A stretch of 64,000 nt of DNA from Pontibacter actiniarum (GTDB lineage Bacteria > Bacteroidota > Bacteroidia > Cytophagales > Hymenobacteraceae): positions 4,092,001 to 4,156,000 of the forward strand of contig NZ_CP021235.1 in assembly GCF_003585765.1 (NCBI RefSeq), written 5' to 3'. The position numbers and the translations under genes are program-made. A model generated the notes under the pieces. It worked only from the letters and a program-made list of their open reading frames with translations, ran no database searches and was not told where the DNA came from. Of the stretch, positions 1-8,227 are shown piece after piece (positions within the stretch are counted from its first letter, which is position 1; each line of letters opens with the position of its first letter).

Positions 1-86
1 CGGGCACTGCGGAGGAGCTGGCTGCCGACGAGCAGGTGCGCCGCGTGTACCTGGGCAAGCATTTCGAGCTGAAGCGGAAAATCTAG
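1..86 (+). CDS. lptB: LPS export ABC transporter ATPase LptB (C-terminal end only)
   Basis: Only the last 27 codons are in the window, ending at TAG 84-86. The peptide ends with the pattern EELAADEQVRRVYLGKHFEL, the characteristic tail of LptB, the cytoplasmic ATPase that powers lipopolysaccharide extraction from the inner membrane as part of LptB2FGC. No nucleotide-binding motif is visible because the body of the gene lies upstream of the window. The call rests on recognition of this conserved tail, so identity is likely but not proven. Confidence 0.8.
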   Translation, partial: GTAEELAADEQVRRVYLGKHFELKRKI

Positions 87-159
87 TTGCTGATTATATG
101 ACAAGGCTAATAGGTGCGGTATCAGTAAGTAGAGGGGTTTAACATTTAGCATTTCAGCT

Positions 160-1677
160 TTGGAGATAATCAATTCAATCCTAACGTGGGTGATGAAGAA
201 GCGGATTCAGGACATTGATCTGTTTCGGGAGCGCCCGCATGAGGTGCAGCAGGAGCTGTTTCAGGACCTGATCAGCACAGCAAAGGGCACAGCGTGGGGT
301 AAGAAGTACGGCTACCGCGACAGCCTAAGTGTGCGGGAGTTTCAGGAGCGGGTGCCCATTAGCACCTATGAAGACCTGTACCCGTACTTCGAGCGCGTCA
401 TGAAGGGGGAGCAAAACCTGCTGTGGCCGAGCAAGATCGACTGGTTCGCCAAATCATCGGGCACCACCAATGCGCGCAGCAAGTTTATACCTGTCAGCCC
501 GGAGTCGTTGGAGGATTGCCACTATAAAGGCGGGAAGGACCTGCTTTCCATCTACGTGAACCTCTACCCGGAAACCAAGCTGTTTACCGGCAAGGGCCTC
601 TCCATTGGGGGCAGCCACCAGCCAAGCGAGCTGAACGCAAAGGTCTCCTGCGGCGATGTGTCGGCAGTGATCATGCAGAACCTGCCGATCTGGGCGGAGG
701 CCATCCGCACTCCTCCCCTTAAAATCGCCCTGATGGACAAGTGGGAAGAGAAGATCGAGAAAATGGTGGAGGTAACCGTGCCGGAGAACGTCACCAGCCT
801 GAGCGGCGTACCCACCTGGACGTACGTGCTGCTGAAGCGGATACTGGAGGTAACGGGCAAGAGCAACATCATGGAAGTATGGCCGAACCTGGAGCTGTTC
901 ACGCACGGAGCCGTGGCCTTCGGGCCGTACCGCCAGCTGTTCCGCGAGATCATCCCGTCGGACAAGATGAACTACCTGGAGGTGTACAATGCCTCCGAGG
1001 GCTTCTTTGGCATTCAGGACCAGGTGGGCACAGAAGACGAAATGCTGCTGATGCTGGACTACGGCGTGTACTATGAGTTTATACCCCTGGACCAGTTTGA
1101 GGAGGAGAACCCCAGAGTGCTAACGCTGGAACAGGTAGAGCTGGGTAAGAACTACGCCATCGTTATCTCAACGAATGCCGGCCTGTGGCGCTATAAGATC
1201 GGGGACACCGTTCGCTTTACCAGCCTTAGCCCGTACCGCATCAAGATATCGGGGCGCACCAAGCACTTTATAAATGCTTTCGGAGAGGAGGTAATCGTGG
1301 AGAATGCGGAGGAAGCCATCACCAAGGCCTGCTATGCAACGGATGCCGTTATCTCCAACTTTACGGCGGCCCCTATCTACCTGGAGAGCGACAAGCGCGG
1401 CGGCCATGAGTGGCTGATCGAGTTTGAGAAGGAGCCGCATAGCCTGCAGCGCTTCACGCAGGTGCTGGATGAAACGCTGCGCGAGGTAAACTCTGATTAC
1501 GATGCCAAGCGCCAGAACGATATTGCCCTGCAGAAGCCCGTGGTACACGCTGCCCCAAACGGCACGTTTATGAACTGGCTGCGCCATAAAGGCAAGTTGG
1601 GAGGGCAGAACAAGGTGCCCCGCCTCAGCAACACCCGGGAGTACCTGGAGGAGATCATGCAGGTAAATGGGCTGTAG
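160..1677 (+). CDS. GH3 auxin-responsive-promoter family acyl-adenylate ligase
   Basis: 505 aa cytoplasmic protein of the GH3 family, part of the acyl-adenylate-forming superfamily; plant members join amino acids to hormone acids, while bacterial substrates are mostly unknown. Visible motifs: phosphate-binding loop SSGTTNARSKFIP at about residues 99-111, the second motif YNASEGFFG at 276-284, and LWRYKIGDTVRF near 342-353. Length is normal for the family. The start is unusual: no ATG precedes the conserved N-terminus. TTG at 160 is used here; an in-frame ATT at 151 would add three residues, and an upstream stop at 130 limits further extension. It follows the lptB tail by 73 bases and may be its own unit. 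Its substrate cannot be read from the sequence. Confidence 0.9.
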   Translation: MEIINSILTWVMKKRIQDIDLFRERPHEVQQELFQDLISTAKGTAWGKKYGYRDSLSVREFQERVPISTYEDLYPYFERVMKGEQNLLWPSKIDWFAKSSGTTNARSKFIPVSPESLEDCHYKGGKDLLSIYVNLYPETKLFTGKGLSIGGSHQPSELNAKVSCGDVSAVIMQNLPIWAEAIRTPPLKIALMDKWEEKIEKMVEVTVPENVTSLSGVPTWTYVLLKRILEVTGKSNIMEVWPNLELFTHGAVAFGPYRQLFREIIPSDKMNYLEVYNASEGFFGIQDQVGTEDEMLLMLDYGVYYEFIPLDQFEEENPRVLTLEQVELGKNYAIVISTNAGLWRYKIGDTVRFTSLSPYRIKISGRTKHFINAFGEEVIVENAEEAITKACYATDAVISNFTAAPIYLESDKRGGHEWLIEFEKEPHSLQRFTQVLDETLREVNSDYDAKRQNDIALQKPVVHAAPNGTFMNWLRHKGKLGGQNKVPRLSNTREYLEEIMQVNGL

Positions 1678-1742
1678 AGCATGAGACGCACTCAGAGCGG
1701 GTGCTTTATCCATCCTGTTTCTCCCTGATCATATATGACAGT

Positions 1743-1787
1743 AAAAGCAAAGCCCCGGCAAGTATAAACTGCCGGGGCTTTGCTTTT
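1743..1787. terminator. Bidirectional hairpin terminator after GH3 gene
   Basis: Perfect 18-bp inverted repeat, left arm 1743-1760 and right arm 1770-1787, with A and T runs at the two ends, so it can serve both the plus-strand GH3 gene and the minus-strand small gene ending at 1839. The 9-base loop is AGTATAAAC; with the last arm base it forms the recurrent AAGTATAA word seen across the window. Confidence 0.85.
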
Positions 1788-1838
1788 GCGGCTTCAGCTG
1801 GTACGCATGCTGCAGCCTCGTCTTTTTGAATGCCAGGC

Positions 1839-2039
1839 TTACATTACCCCGTAGACTGTTGCAGCCACGGCCACACAGAGGACGAGTAAGAGCAACATGT
1901 TCGCTGCGAAAGGCACCTTTTTACCACGGGCTTCTCTGTAGTTAAAGCCCTGGCCTGTCAGAACCATCAGCAAAACCAGGTTCACCACTGTCAGCACGTG
2001 GCTCACGGCCTTCCAAGAGTTATGGAGTTTTAGAGTCAT
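1839..2039 (-). CDS. Small two-helix membrane protein of unknown function
   Basis: 66 aa. Two hydrophobic segments, about residues 12-30 (HVLTVVNLVLLMVLTGQGF) and 46-65 (NMLLLLVLCVAVAATVYGVM), are joined by a charged loop containing REARGKK, so a hairpin in the inner membrane is likely. I do not recognise the family. It lies 65 bases downstream of the AIM24 gene on the same strand and could be co-transcribed with it. It starts at an ATG and its product has a believable membrane protein composition, which argues for a real gene rather than a chance frame. Confidence 0.6.
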   Translation of the reverse strand: MTLKLHNSWKAVSHVLTVVNLVLLMVLTGQGFNYREARGKKVPFAANMLLLLVLCVAVAATVYGVM

Positions 2040-2104
2040 CGCCTTAGTTTATGGCAGGAGATGTAAAGGGTGCACCCTTGCTGTAACGGGCCGCGCAGCG
2101 ACCG

Positions 2105-2872
2105 CTACTCCATGAAGCTGCTCATAAAGCCGCCTTCCTTGTTCCTGTTTTCGCCGCGTGGCATCAGGGCCTCGATCAGTTTCTTCACCGGCATGGACTG
2201 CAGCCACACACGGCCAGTGCCGCGCAATGTAGCCAGGAAAAGGCCCTCGCCACCGAAGATCATGGACTTAAGGCCACCGGCCCGCTGTACGCTAAAGTCA
2301 ATGCCTTCTTCAAAGGCCACTACGCAGCCGGTGTCCACGCGCAGGGTTTCGTTGTTCAGCTGCTTCTCCACAATGGTGCCGCCAGCATGCACAAAGGCAA
2401 GCCCGTCGCCTTGCATGCGCTGCAGTATAAAGCCCTCACCGCCAAAAAAGCCGGAGCCCAACTTCTGGTTAAAGTGAATGCTGAGCTTGGTGCCTAAGGC
2501 TGCCGCCAGAAAAGCGTCTTTCTGCGCGATAAGGCTGCTGTTGCGCATGCTGCTCAAGTCTATGGGCAGAATGGTGCCGGGGTAGGGGGCCGAAAATGCC
2601 ACGCGGCTCTTGCCGTGGCCACGGTGGGTGAAGTGCGTCATAAACAGCGACTCGCCTGTAATCATGCGCGTGCCCGCTGAAACGAGCTTGCCCAGGAAGC
2701 CCTGGCTGGGGTTTGAGCCGTCGCCCATTTTGGTTTCAAAGTCGATGCCCTCCTCCATGTACACCATGGCGCCGGCCTCGGCGATAACCGTTTCGTTCGG
2801 GTCCAACTCTACCTCCAGTACCTGAATGTCGTTGCCAAAGATCTTGTAGTCTACCTCGTGTGAGTTTCTCAT
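2105..2872 (-). CDS. AIM24 / TIGR00266 family protein
   Basis: 255 aa protein of the AIM24 family, named after a yeast mitochondrial protein; bacterial members are cytoplasmic beta-rich proteins without a settled role. Characteristic features are the repeated glycine-rich strands [19 protein letters not shown] and the motif [18 protein letters not shown] near the C-terminus, plus a [10 protein letters not shown] segment. The start is placed at the ATG at 2872 ([13 protein letters not shown]), where homology to the family begins; a TTG-started extension to 2908 adds a non-conserved stretch. The C-terminal tail is charged and low in complexity. Family assignment is firm, function is unknown. 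Confidence 0.85.
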   Translation of the reverse strand: MRNSHEVDYKIFGNDIQVLEVELDPNETVIAEAGAMVYMEEGIDFETKMGDGSNPSQGFLGKLVSAGTRMITGESLFMTHFTHRGHGKSRVAFSAPYPGTILPIDLSSMRNSSLIAQKDAFLAAALGTKLSIHFNQKLGSGFFGGEGFILQRMQGDGLAFVHAGGTIVEKQLNNETLRVDTGCVVAFEEGIDFSVQRAGGLKSMIFGGEGLFLATLRGTGRVWLQSMPVKKLIEALMPRGENRNKEGGFMSSFME

Positions 2873-2916
2873 AGTTTTATGTGGTTTATGACAGTAGAAA
2901 GTTAGCAAAAATTATG

Positions 2917-2969
2917 AAAAAGGCAGAAGCGGGAGCGCATTCCTATGCTGCTTTTGCTTCTGCCTTTTT
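2917..2969 (-). terminator. Hairpin terminator after acidic-protein gene
   Basis: 14-bp inverted repeat, arms 2917-2930 and 2956-2969, loop of 25 bases. Ends in A5/T5 runs. It lies just past the stop codon of the minus-strand gene at 2997. Confidence 0.7.
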
Positions 2970-2996
2970 GTACCTCTTACGCCGGTGCCCCGGGCG

Positions 2997-3359
2997 CTAA
3001 TCCTCTTCATCTTCGTCCTCGCCCTTTTTGCGGCGGCGGGCTTTCGGCAGGTTCTCATCGTCTTCCTCGTCCGAGGTGGAGTTGGTGTTCTTTACGAAAT
3101 CCTCATCCGTCTCCTCGGTCTCTTCGTTCTCCTCTACATGGTACTCCTCTTCCTCCTCACGCTTCGCCTTTTCGGCGGCATCGCGCTTCATTAGCTTCTT
3201 ATCGTCCACGTTGCGGTTCAGGAACTCATTGATCTTGTCTATGCTGTAGTTGGAGATGATCTCCCCGTGCTCGTTCACCTTGATCTCAAAGCCCTCCAGG
3301 TCCTTGTGCACCCGCGACTTCTTCTTATCGTTTTTACCTTCTTTTTTATTTTTAGCCAT
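2997..3359 (-). CDS. Highly charged, low-complexity hypothetical protein
   Basis: 120 aa. The first 20 residues are lysine-rich, followed by a short ordered block around residues 19-55 (DLEGFEIKVNEHGEIISNYS, then INEFLNRNVDDKKL). The rest is glutamate and aspartate rich (EENEETEETDEDF, SDEEDDEN, then GEDEDEED at the C-terminus). The ordered block resembles a small conserved Bacteroidota family without known function; the acidic tail is probably disordered. The ATG at 3357-3359 is a clear start. It lies between gltX and the AIM24 gene with its own terminator. Acidic tails of this kind often mediate protein or nucleic-acid contacts, but that is speculation here. Confidence 0.65.
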   Translation of the reverse strand: MAKNKKEGKNDKKKSRVHKDLEGFEIKVNEHGEIISNYSIDKINEFLNRNVDDKKLMKRDAAEKAKREEEEEYHVEENEETEETDEDFVKNTNSTSDEEDDENLPKARRRKKGEDEDEED

Positions 3360-3440
3360 GGTGTTTCTCGTGTGGTTATACTTAGTTGTATAAGCGAGGC
3401 GGGGGTAATTTGTTGCAGGCCGGGCCCAAAGGGCAACAAA

Positions 3441-3467
3441 AAAGGCCAGCCCGTTGGGCCAGCCTTT
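3441..3467 (-). terminator. Imperfect hairpin terminator after gltX
   Basis: Six base pairs (AAAGGC/GCCTTT), a 2x2 internal mismatch and four more pairs around a GTT loop, at about 3441-3467. Read on the minus strand it is followed by a T-rich run (A run at 3438-3443 on the plus strand). It is 24 bases past the gltX stop. Confidence 0.6.
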
Positions 3468-3490
3468 CCTGCTGAAATATGTTTTAGCCG

Positions 3491-5032
3491 TTAAGCGCTA
3501 AGGTAGCTGCTCAGCTTGCTAGTAGCGGTGTCGATGCGCTTGATCGTCTCCTCGCGCCCGATCACCTCAATGATGTGCATCAGGTCCGGACCGGCTTCGG
3601 CACCGGTAACAGCGAGGCGCAGGGCCTGCATCACCTGGCCGATCTTCATGCCGTGGCGCTCCAGCACGCTCATCAGCAGCTCCTTTACGGTGTCGGCGTT
3701 GAAGTTCTCCAGTGAAGGCAGCTCATTCTTGAAGTCCTCGAAAACGGCAACCGACTGGCTGTTCCATTTCTTAGAGGCTACTTTCTCGCTGTACTCCTCC
3801 GGGGCTACAAAGAAATACTTGGCTTCCTGCCAGAAATCCTGCGGGAACGATACGCGCTCCTTCATCAGGCCGGCAATTTTCTCTGCCTTCTCCGGTGTGG
3901 TAGTGATGTTGTGCTCTGCCAGTGCCTTGATCAGGTAACCAGCCAGTTCGTTGTCGGGCTTGGCGCGCAGGTACTGCTCGTTAAACCAACGGGCCTTCTG
4001 AATATCGAAGCGGGTGCCGGACTTGCCGATGCGCTCCACTGAAAACTCGTTTGCCAGCTCTTCCATCGAGAAAATCTCCTGGCTAGTGCCCGGGTTCCAG
4101 CCCAGGAAGGCCAGGAAGTTGATGAAGGCCTCTGGCAGGTAGCCGCTCTCACGGTAGCCGGAGGAGATTTCGCCTGTAACGGGGTCCTGCCAACGCAGCG
4201 GGAACACCGGGAAGCCCAGCTTATCGCCGTCGCGCTTGCTCAGCTTGCCGTTTCCGTCCGGCTTCAGCAGCAGCGGCAGGTGGGCAAACTCCGGCATGGT
4301 GTCTTCCCAGCCCAGGTAGCGGTACAGCAGCACGTGCAGCGGCGCAGACGGCAACCACTCCTCCCCACGGATCACGTGCGTGATCTTCATCAGGTGGTCG
4401 TCTACGATATTCGCCAGGTGGTATGTCGGCATACCGTCTGACTTCATCAGTACTTTATCGTCAATAGAAGAAGAGTGCACCATTACCCAACCACGGATCA
4501 TATCCTTCAGGCGTACCTCCTCCTTGCGGGGCACCTTCAGGCGGATAACATACGGGTCACCGGACTCCAGGCGCTTCTTCACCTCATCCTCCGGCAGGGT
4601 GAGCGAGTTCTTCATGGTGGCGCGGGTGATGGCGTTGTACTGCGGGGTGGCGACTTTGGCGGCCTTCAGGCGCTCGCGCATCTCCTCCAGCTCCTCCGCC
4701 GTGTCGAACGCGTAGTAGGCGTGGCCGTCGTTTACCAGTTGCAGGGCATACTGCATGTACATTGGCTTGCGCTCCGACTGGCGGTACGGCGCGTACGGGC
4801 CGCCGCTCCACGGGCTTTCGTCCAGCTCAATGCCGCACCACTCCAGCGATTCGCGGATGTAGTCTTCGGCGCCCGGCACGAAGCGGTTCTGGTCCGTGTC
4901 TTCGATGCGCAGGATCATTTTGCCGCCGGTCTTTTTGGCCAGCAGAAAGTTATACAGGGCAGTGCGCACACCACCGATATGGAGAGGCCCGGTCGGGCTT
5001 GGGGCAAATCGTACTCTAACTTCTCTTTCCAT
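3491..5032 (-). CDS. gltX: Glutamate--tRNA ligase
   Basis: 513 aa class I aminoacyl-tRNA synthetase that charges tRNA-Glu with glutamate in the cytoplasm. The N-terminal FAPSPTGPLHIGG carries the HIGH-like signature at residues 18-21, and KLSKR at 263-267 is the KMSKS-like ATP loop. An insertion after KLSKRDGDKLG (GFPVFPLRWQDPVTGEISSG) is typical of Bacteroidota GltX. The C-terminal half is the helical anticodon-binding region. Length fits the family. The product also supplies Glu-tRNA to HemA, encoded at 54.3 kb in this window. A TAnnTTTG box lies 37 bases upstream of the ATG. Confidence 0.97.
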   Translation of the reverse strand: MEREVRVRFAPSPTGPLHIGGVRTALYNFLLAKKTGGKMILRIEDTDQNRFVPGAEDYIRESLEWCGIELDESPWSGGPYAPYRQSERKPMYMQYALQLVNDGHAYYAFDTAEELEEMRERLKAAKVATPQYNAITRATMKNSLTLPEDEVKKRLESGDPYVIRLKVPRKEEVRLKDMIRGWVMVHSSSIDDKVLMKSDGMPTYHLANIVDDHLMKITHVIRGEEWLPSAPLHVLLYRYLGWEDTMPEFAHLPLLLKPDGNGKLSKRDGDKLGFPVFPLRWQDPVTGEISSGYRESGYLPEAFINFLAFLGWNPGTSQEIFSMEELANEFSVERIGKSGTRFDIQKARWFNEQYLRAKPDNELAGYLIKALAEHNITTTPEKAEKIAGLMKERVSFPQDFWQEAKYFFVAPEEYSEKVASKKWNSQSVAVFEDFKNELPSLENFNADTVKELLMSVLERHGMKIGQVMQALRLAVTGAEAGPDLMHIIEVIGREETIKRIDTATSKLSSYLSA

Positions 5033-5068
5033 GTATGGTTATCTCTACAGAACTAATCTGGTTTGCTG

Positions 5069-5076
5069 CAAAGGTA
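5069..5076 (-). promoter_or_regulatory. Putative -7 promoter box for gltX
   Basis: Minus-strand TACCTTTG matches the Bacteroidota -7 consensus TAnnTTTG, 37 bases from the gltX ATG. No clear TTG is seen 19-21 bases further upstream, so only half the promoter is supported. Confidence 0.5.
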
Positions 5077-5212
5077 CGAAATAAAGTTTGTTTAGATAAT
5101 GCCAACGCCGCTCATAAAGCGTGGCTGGTGAGGCCGCTGCGGGCAAGGCAAAGTATAAACATAATGAGATAAATCCGTATGGGCTTAGTATAGCATCCTA
5201 AAGCTACAGGCG

Positions 5213-6238
5213 ATGGTACGTAAGCGTCTTTACATGGTGTGGTACCTGCTAAAGGAAGCCTACCTTGAGTTTATTGATAACAACTCCTTCCAGAAAGGGG
5301 CTGCGCTGGCGTACTACACCATTTTCTCGCTGCCGCCCATGCTCATTATCATCATCAGTGCGGCCGGGTACTTTTTCGGGGAGCAGGCCGTGTCGGGCGA
5401 GATATACTACCGCATAAAAGAGCTCATCGGCTCGGAGGGGGCCTACGCGGTGCAGAAGATGGTGGAAAACGTAAACGAGTTCGGCGACTTCAATCTGGCG
5501 GCCCTGGTCGGCATTATCGCCCTCTTTATCGCCGCCACGGGGGTGTTTATCTCGCTGCAGAACTCCCTGAATGAGATTTGGTACGTAAAGCCGGTGCCCA
5601 AGCGGGGGTACGTGAAGCTGGTGGTGGACCGCCTGCTTTCCTTTGGGATGATCCTGGCCATCGCCATTGTGCTGCTGCTCTCACTGCTGGCCAACACGCT
5701 TCTCGTCGTGATCGGGGATTTCCTGACGGCGCGTTTCTCGGGCTGGGTGATTTACCTGCTGCACCTGGCCAACTTCCTGTCTGCCTTTCTGCTGATGTCG
5801 TTTTTGTTTGCCTGTATCTATAAGTTTCTGCCGGACGCCAAAATCAGGTGGCGTGATGTGGGGGTGGGGGCCTTTGTTACCTCGCTGCTGTTTGTGCTGC
5901 TGCGCGGGCTCATCGGTTTTTACCTGGGCAAGAACGACGTAGGCTCGGTGTACGGGGCGGCCGGCTCCATTGTGGTCATCCTGACGTGGGTGTTCTTCAC
6001 CTCGCAGATCATCTTCTTCGGCGCCGTTTTCACCTTTGTGTACTCCCGCAAGTATGGCTTTAACATCTACCCCTCCGATTATGCGGTGCGGGTGATACGG
6101 CAGGAGGTGGAGGTGGGCAACTCGGCGGTAAACGCGGAGCCCGGCAAGCACGAGAAAGAGGTTTACGGAGAGCAGCAGGCGGAAGAGGAGCCGGGGCCGG
6201 CTGAGGAGAACGACGCGGCCAAAGGGGCCAACATCTGA
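5213..6238 (+). CDS. YihY/BrkB family inner-membrane protein
   Basis: 341 aa polytopic membrane protein of the YihY/BrkB family (once wrongly called ribonuclease BN). Family signatures are the N-terminal NSFQKGAALAYYTIFSLPPM, then five or six membrane helices, including IIALFIAATGVFISLQNSLN near residues 100-120 and TWVFFTSQIIFFGAVFTFVY near 255-275. The last 60 residues are acidic and soluble. The molecular role is unresolved; transport or lipid handling has been suggested for the family. It is encoded alone, divergent from gltX and convergent with ridA. Confidence 0.9.
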   Translation: MVRKRLYMVWYLLKEAYLEFIDNNSFQKGAALAYYTIFSLPPMLIIIISAAGYFFGEQAVSGEIYYRIKELIGSEGAYAVQKMVENVNEFGDFNLAALVGIIALFIAATGVFISLQNSLNEIWYVKPVPKRGYVKLVVDRLLSFGMILAIAIVLLLSLLANTLLVVIGDFLTARFSGWVIYLLHLANFLSAFLLMSFLFACIYKFLPDAKIRWRDVGVGAFVTSLLFVLLRGLIGFYLGKNDVGSVYGAAGSIVVILTWVFFTSQIIFFGAVFTFVYSRKYGFNIYPSDYAVRVIRQEVEVGNSAVNAEPGKHEKEVYGEQQAEEEPGPAEENDAAKGANI

Positions 6239-6250
6239 TACGGGAAAGTA

Positions 6251-6306
6251 CAAAAGACGAAGGACACAGGGAGAAACAAGAGTGTTCTTCTGTCCTTCGT
6301 CTTTTG
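6251..6306. terminator. Bidirectional terminator between yihY and ridA
   Basis: Perfect 16-bp inverted repeat, arms 6251-6266 and 6291-6306, with a 24-base loop and A/T runs at the ends. Serves two converging genes. Confidence 0.75.
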
Positions 6307-6315
6307 GCAGGGTTC

Positions 6316-6696
6316 TTACTTGGCTGCGATGCAGGAAATCTCCACGTTCACATCCTTCGGCAGGCGGCTCACCTCCACGGTTTCGCGGGCCGGAGGGTTG
6401 CTGCTGAAGTAGCTGCCGTAGGTTTCGTTGATGCGGCCGAAGTTGTTCAGGTCCTTTACAAAGATGGTGCACTTGAGCACGTGGCTGAAGTCCATGCCAG
6501 CCTCGCCAAGGATGGCCTGCAGGTTCTGCATCACCTTGTGCGTCTCGTTCTCGATGCTGTCGTTTACCAAGTTGCCGCTCTCCGCGTCCAGCGCGATCTG
6601 CCCGGATACATACAGCGTTCCGTTTGCTAAAGTGGCCTGGCTGTACGGGCCGATAGGGGCTGGTGCCTTCGGCGAGTTGATGAGGGTATGTGCCAT
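6316..6696 (-). CDS. ridA: RidA family 2-iminopropanoate deaminase
   Basis: 126 aa RidA/YjgF/UK114 protein, a cytoplasmic trimer that hydrolyses reactive enamine/imine products of PLP enzymes. Seen: PIGPYSQA near residue 15, SGQIALD, a CTIFVKDL strand, PPARETVEV (the arginine that binds the imine carboxylate) and the C-terminal VEISCIAAK. Length is the family norm. It may protect against imines made by PLP enzymes such as the one at 32.7 kb, though it is not linked to it. Divergent from the hydroxyacyl-CoA dehydrogenase-like gene, with 47 bases between the starts. Confidence 0.93.
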   Translation of the reverse strand: MAHTLINSPKAPAPIGPYSQATLANGTLYVSGQIALDAESGNLVNDSIENETHKVMQNLQAILGEAGMDFSHVLKCTIFVKDLNNFGRINETYGSYFSSNPPARETVEVSRLPKDVNVEISCIAAK

Positions 6697-6743
6697 AGAG
6701 GATTCGTTTTAGTTTGTATCTTTACCATCAAAAGTACAGAAAT

Positions 6744-7421
6744 ATGCACATAGTTGTTTTGTCAGGCCCAGAAATGGCCGCCGAGTTCAAGCAAAAGTTT
6801 CCGGAGGGGAAAGAGGGCATCACCTATACTTTCCTGCACAACCACCGCCTGCAGGACGAGCAGCTGCGCCCCGCCGGTATCGTGTTTGACTTTCTGCTGC
6901 ATGAGCAACCGGAGCGCCTGGGCCTCTACGCGCCGGAGCAGGTGGTGTTCTGCAACGCCGCTACTGTGCAGCTGGCCGCGCTGGTCAGGGAGGCCGAGAC
7001 GGAGCAGGTGTGCACCTTGATTGGCTTTAACGGCCTGCCGACGCTGTTTAACCGCGAGGTGCTGGAGGTAAGCCTGCTGCATGCGCAGGATGAGGCAAAG
7101 CTTCAGCAGGTTTGCCAGGCGCTGGGTACGGACTACCTGCTGGTGGAGGACCGCGTGGGTATGGTGACGCCGCGCATGATCTGTATGATCATTAACGAAG
7201 CCTGCTATACCTTGCAGGAGCAAACAGCAAGTATAACCGACATCGACCAGGGCATGAAACTCGGCACCAACTATCCCAAAGGCCCTTTTGAGTGGGCAAA
7301 CCAACTGGGGGTGGAGAATGTGTACCGTGTGCTGCGGGCTGTGTACGAAGACACCAAGGAAGAGCGCTACAAGGTATGCCCGCTGCTGAAGACAAAGTGC
7401 CTGAAGCGGGAGAGCTTTTAG
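6744..7421 (+). CDS. 3-hydroxyacyl-CoA dehydrogenase C-terminal-domain protein
   Basis: 225 aa. The C-terminal part, from about VGMVTPRMICMIINEACYTL through DIDQGMKLGTNYPKGPFEWA, matches the helical C-terminal domain of 3-hydroxyacyl-CoA dehydrogenases. The N-terminal 110 residues lack the GxGxxG NAD-binding fingerprint of these enzymes; MHIVVLSGPEMAAEF keeps only a beta-alpha start. So it may be a degenerate or specialised relative rather than an active dehydrogenase. The start is the ATG at 6744, just after a segment too AT-rich to be coding. It stands alone, with acyl-CoA dehydrogenase and thiolase genes elsewhere in the window suggesting fatty-acyl metabolism. Confidence 0.75.
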   Translation: MHIVVLSGPEMAAEFKQKFPEGKEGITYTFLHNHRLQDEQLRPAGIVFDFLLHEQPERLGLYAPEQVVFCNAATVQLAALVREAETEQVCTLIGFNGLPTLFNREVLEVSLLHAQDEAKLQQVCQALGTDYLLVEDRVGMVTPRMICMIINEACYTLQEQTASITDIDQGMKLGTNYPKGPFEWANQLGVENVYRVLRAVYEDTKEERYKVCPLLKTKCLKRESF

Positions 7422-7430
7422 AAGTATAAA
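7422..7430 (+). repeat. AAGTATAAA word directly after a stop codon
   Basis: The recurrent 9-mer begins at the first base after the TAG of the preceding gene. It is one of about 34 copies of AAGTATAA seen on both strands; see the findings for the full case. Confidence 0.7.
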
Positions 7431-7444
7431 TAAATGCGAGCAAG

Positions 7445-7475
7445 AGGAGCAGTGCCCATGCAGGGTGCTGCTCCT
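7445..7475 (+). terminator. Hairpin terminator
   Basis: 13-bp stem with two G-T pairs, arms 7445-7457 and 7463-7475, loop ATGCA, followed by TTTCTTTTTAAT. Rho-independent type, ends the transcript of the dehydrogenase-like gene. Confidence 0.85.
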
Positions 7476-7557
7476 TTCTTTTTAATAGACTTTTAACTAT
7501 ATATTGCCTTCCTTTTTTACTATCTTAAACGAACATGTGCCACTTATACTTTATCCG

Positions 7558-8178
7558 ATGAAAACAACGCTGCTCGCATTTATACTTTGCCTGGTAGGAG
7601 CTACGGCTCAGGCCCAGGAGGCCGCCAACTACCAGGTTACCATCGATGGGAAAGCCATGGATGTGGCCTTGGGCAAAGAGTACAAGATGAAATTAGCCAA
7701 CGGCAGAGAGGTGACGGTGGCCGTTCGGCAGAAGAACGTGCTTACCTACCAAGACGACTGGATCTCGCTGCAGTACCCCAAGGGCCTGCACCCGGCTTTT
7801 GCCACCCCCGACCCGGACCTGGAGCAAATGACGCTGCTAACGGCCAACGGGAACGGCGTTTTGGTGCAGAAGTATAAAACTGTTGACCCCACCGAGCTGG
7901 TGGACCTGATGGTGAAGGAGATTACCAACGAGGAGGTCAGCTTTGGCTACAGCAAAACCGAGGAGCCCTTCGAGCTAAAGCTCGTGACGGGGCAGAAGGC
8001 AGTAGGAAAGTCCGTGATGCTGCGGTACGGCAGCGATGTACAGCGCTACACCGTGGCGGCGTTGGGCGGTAAAAACGAAGGCATCATCTTTATGACCATG
8101 CTGAACACCGAGCAACCCTCCGAGGATGACACAGTGGTGCAGATGTTCCTGGACACGCTGGCGTACAAGCGCAAATAA
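7558..8178 (+). CDS. Secreted hypothetical protein
   Basis: 206 aa with a clear signal peptide, MKTTLLAFILCLVGATAQAQ, cleaved near residue 20 (AQA/Q). The mature part is a mixed soluble domain without cysteines and with no motif I recognise. It contains DWISLQYPKGLHPAFATPDP and ends in LDTLAYKRK. The start at ATG 7558 is chosen because it begins the signal peptide; an upstream in-frame codon would bury it. It has its own terminator on each side and is a single-gene unit. Likely periplasmic or surface; function unknown. Confidence 0.75.
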   Translation: MKTTLLAFILCLVGATAQAQEAANYQVTIDGKAMDVALGKEYKMKLANGREVTVAVRQKNVLTYQDDWISLQYPKGLHPAFATPDPDLEQMTLLTANGNGVLVQKYKTVDPTELVDLMVKEITNEEVSFGYSKTEEPFELKLVTGQKAVGKSVMLRYGSDVQRYTVAALGGKNEGIIFMTMLNTEQPSEDDTVVQMFLDTLAYKRK

Positions 8179-8181
8179 AAA

Positions 8182-8204
8182 AAGGGAGCCGCTCTGGCTC
8201 CCTT
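8182..8204. terminator. Bidirectional terminator before glmS end
   Basis: 9-bp stem AAGGGAGCC/GGCTCCCTT, arms 8182-8190 and 8196-8204, loop GCTCT, with A run on the left and a T-rich tail on the right. Between the converging secreted-protein gene and glmS. Confidence 0.8.
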
Positions 8205-8227
8205 CTTATTTTATACTTGCCCGGAGG

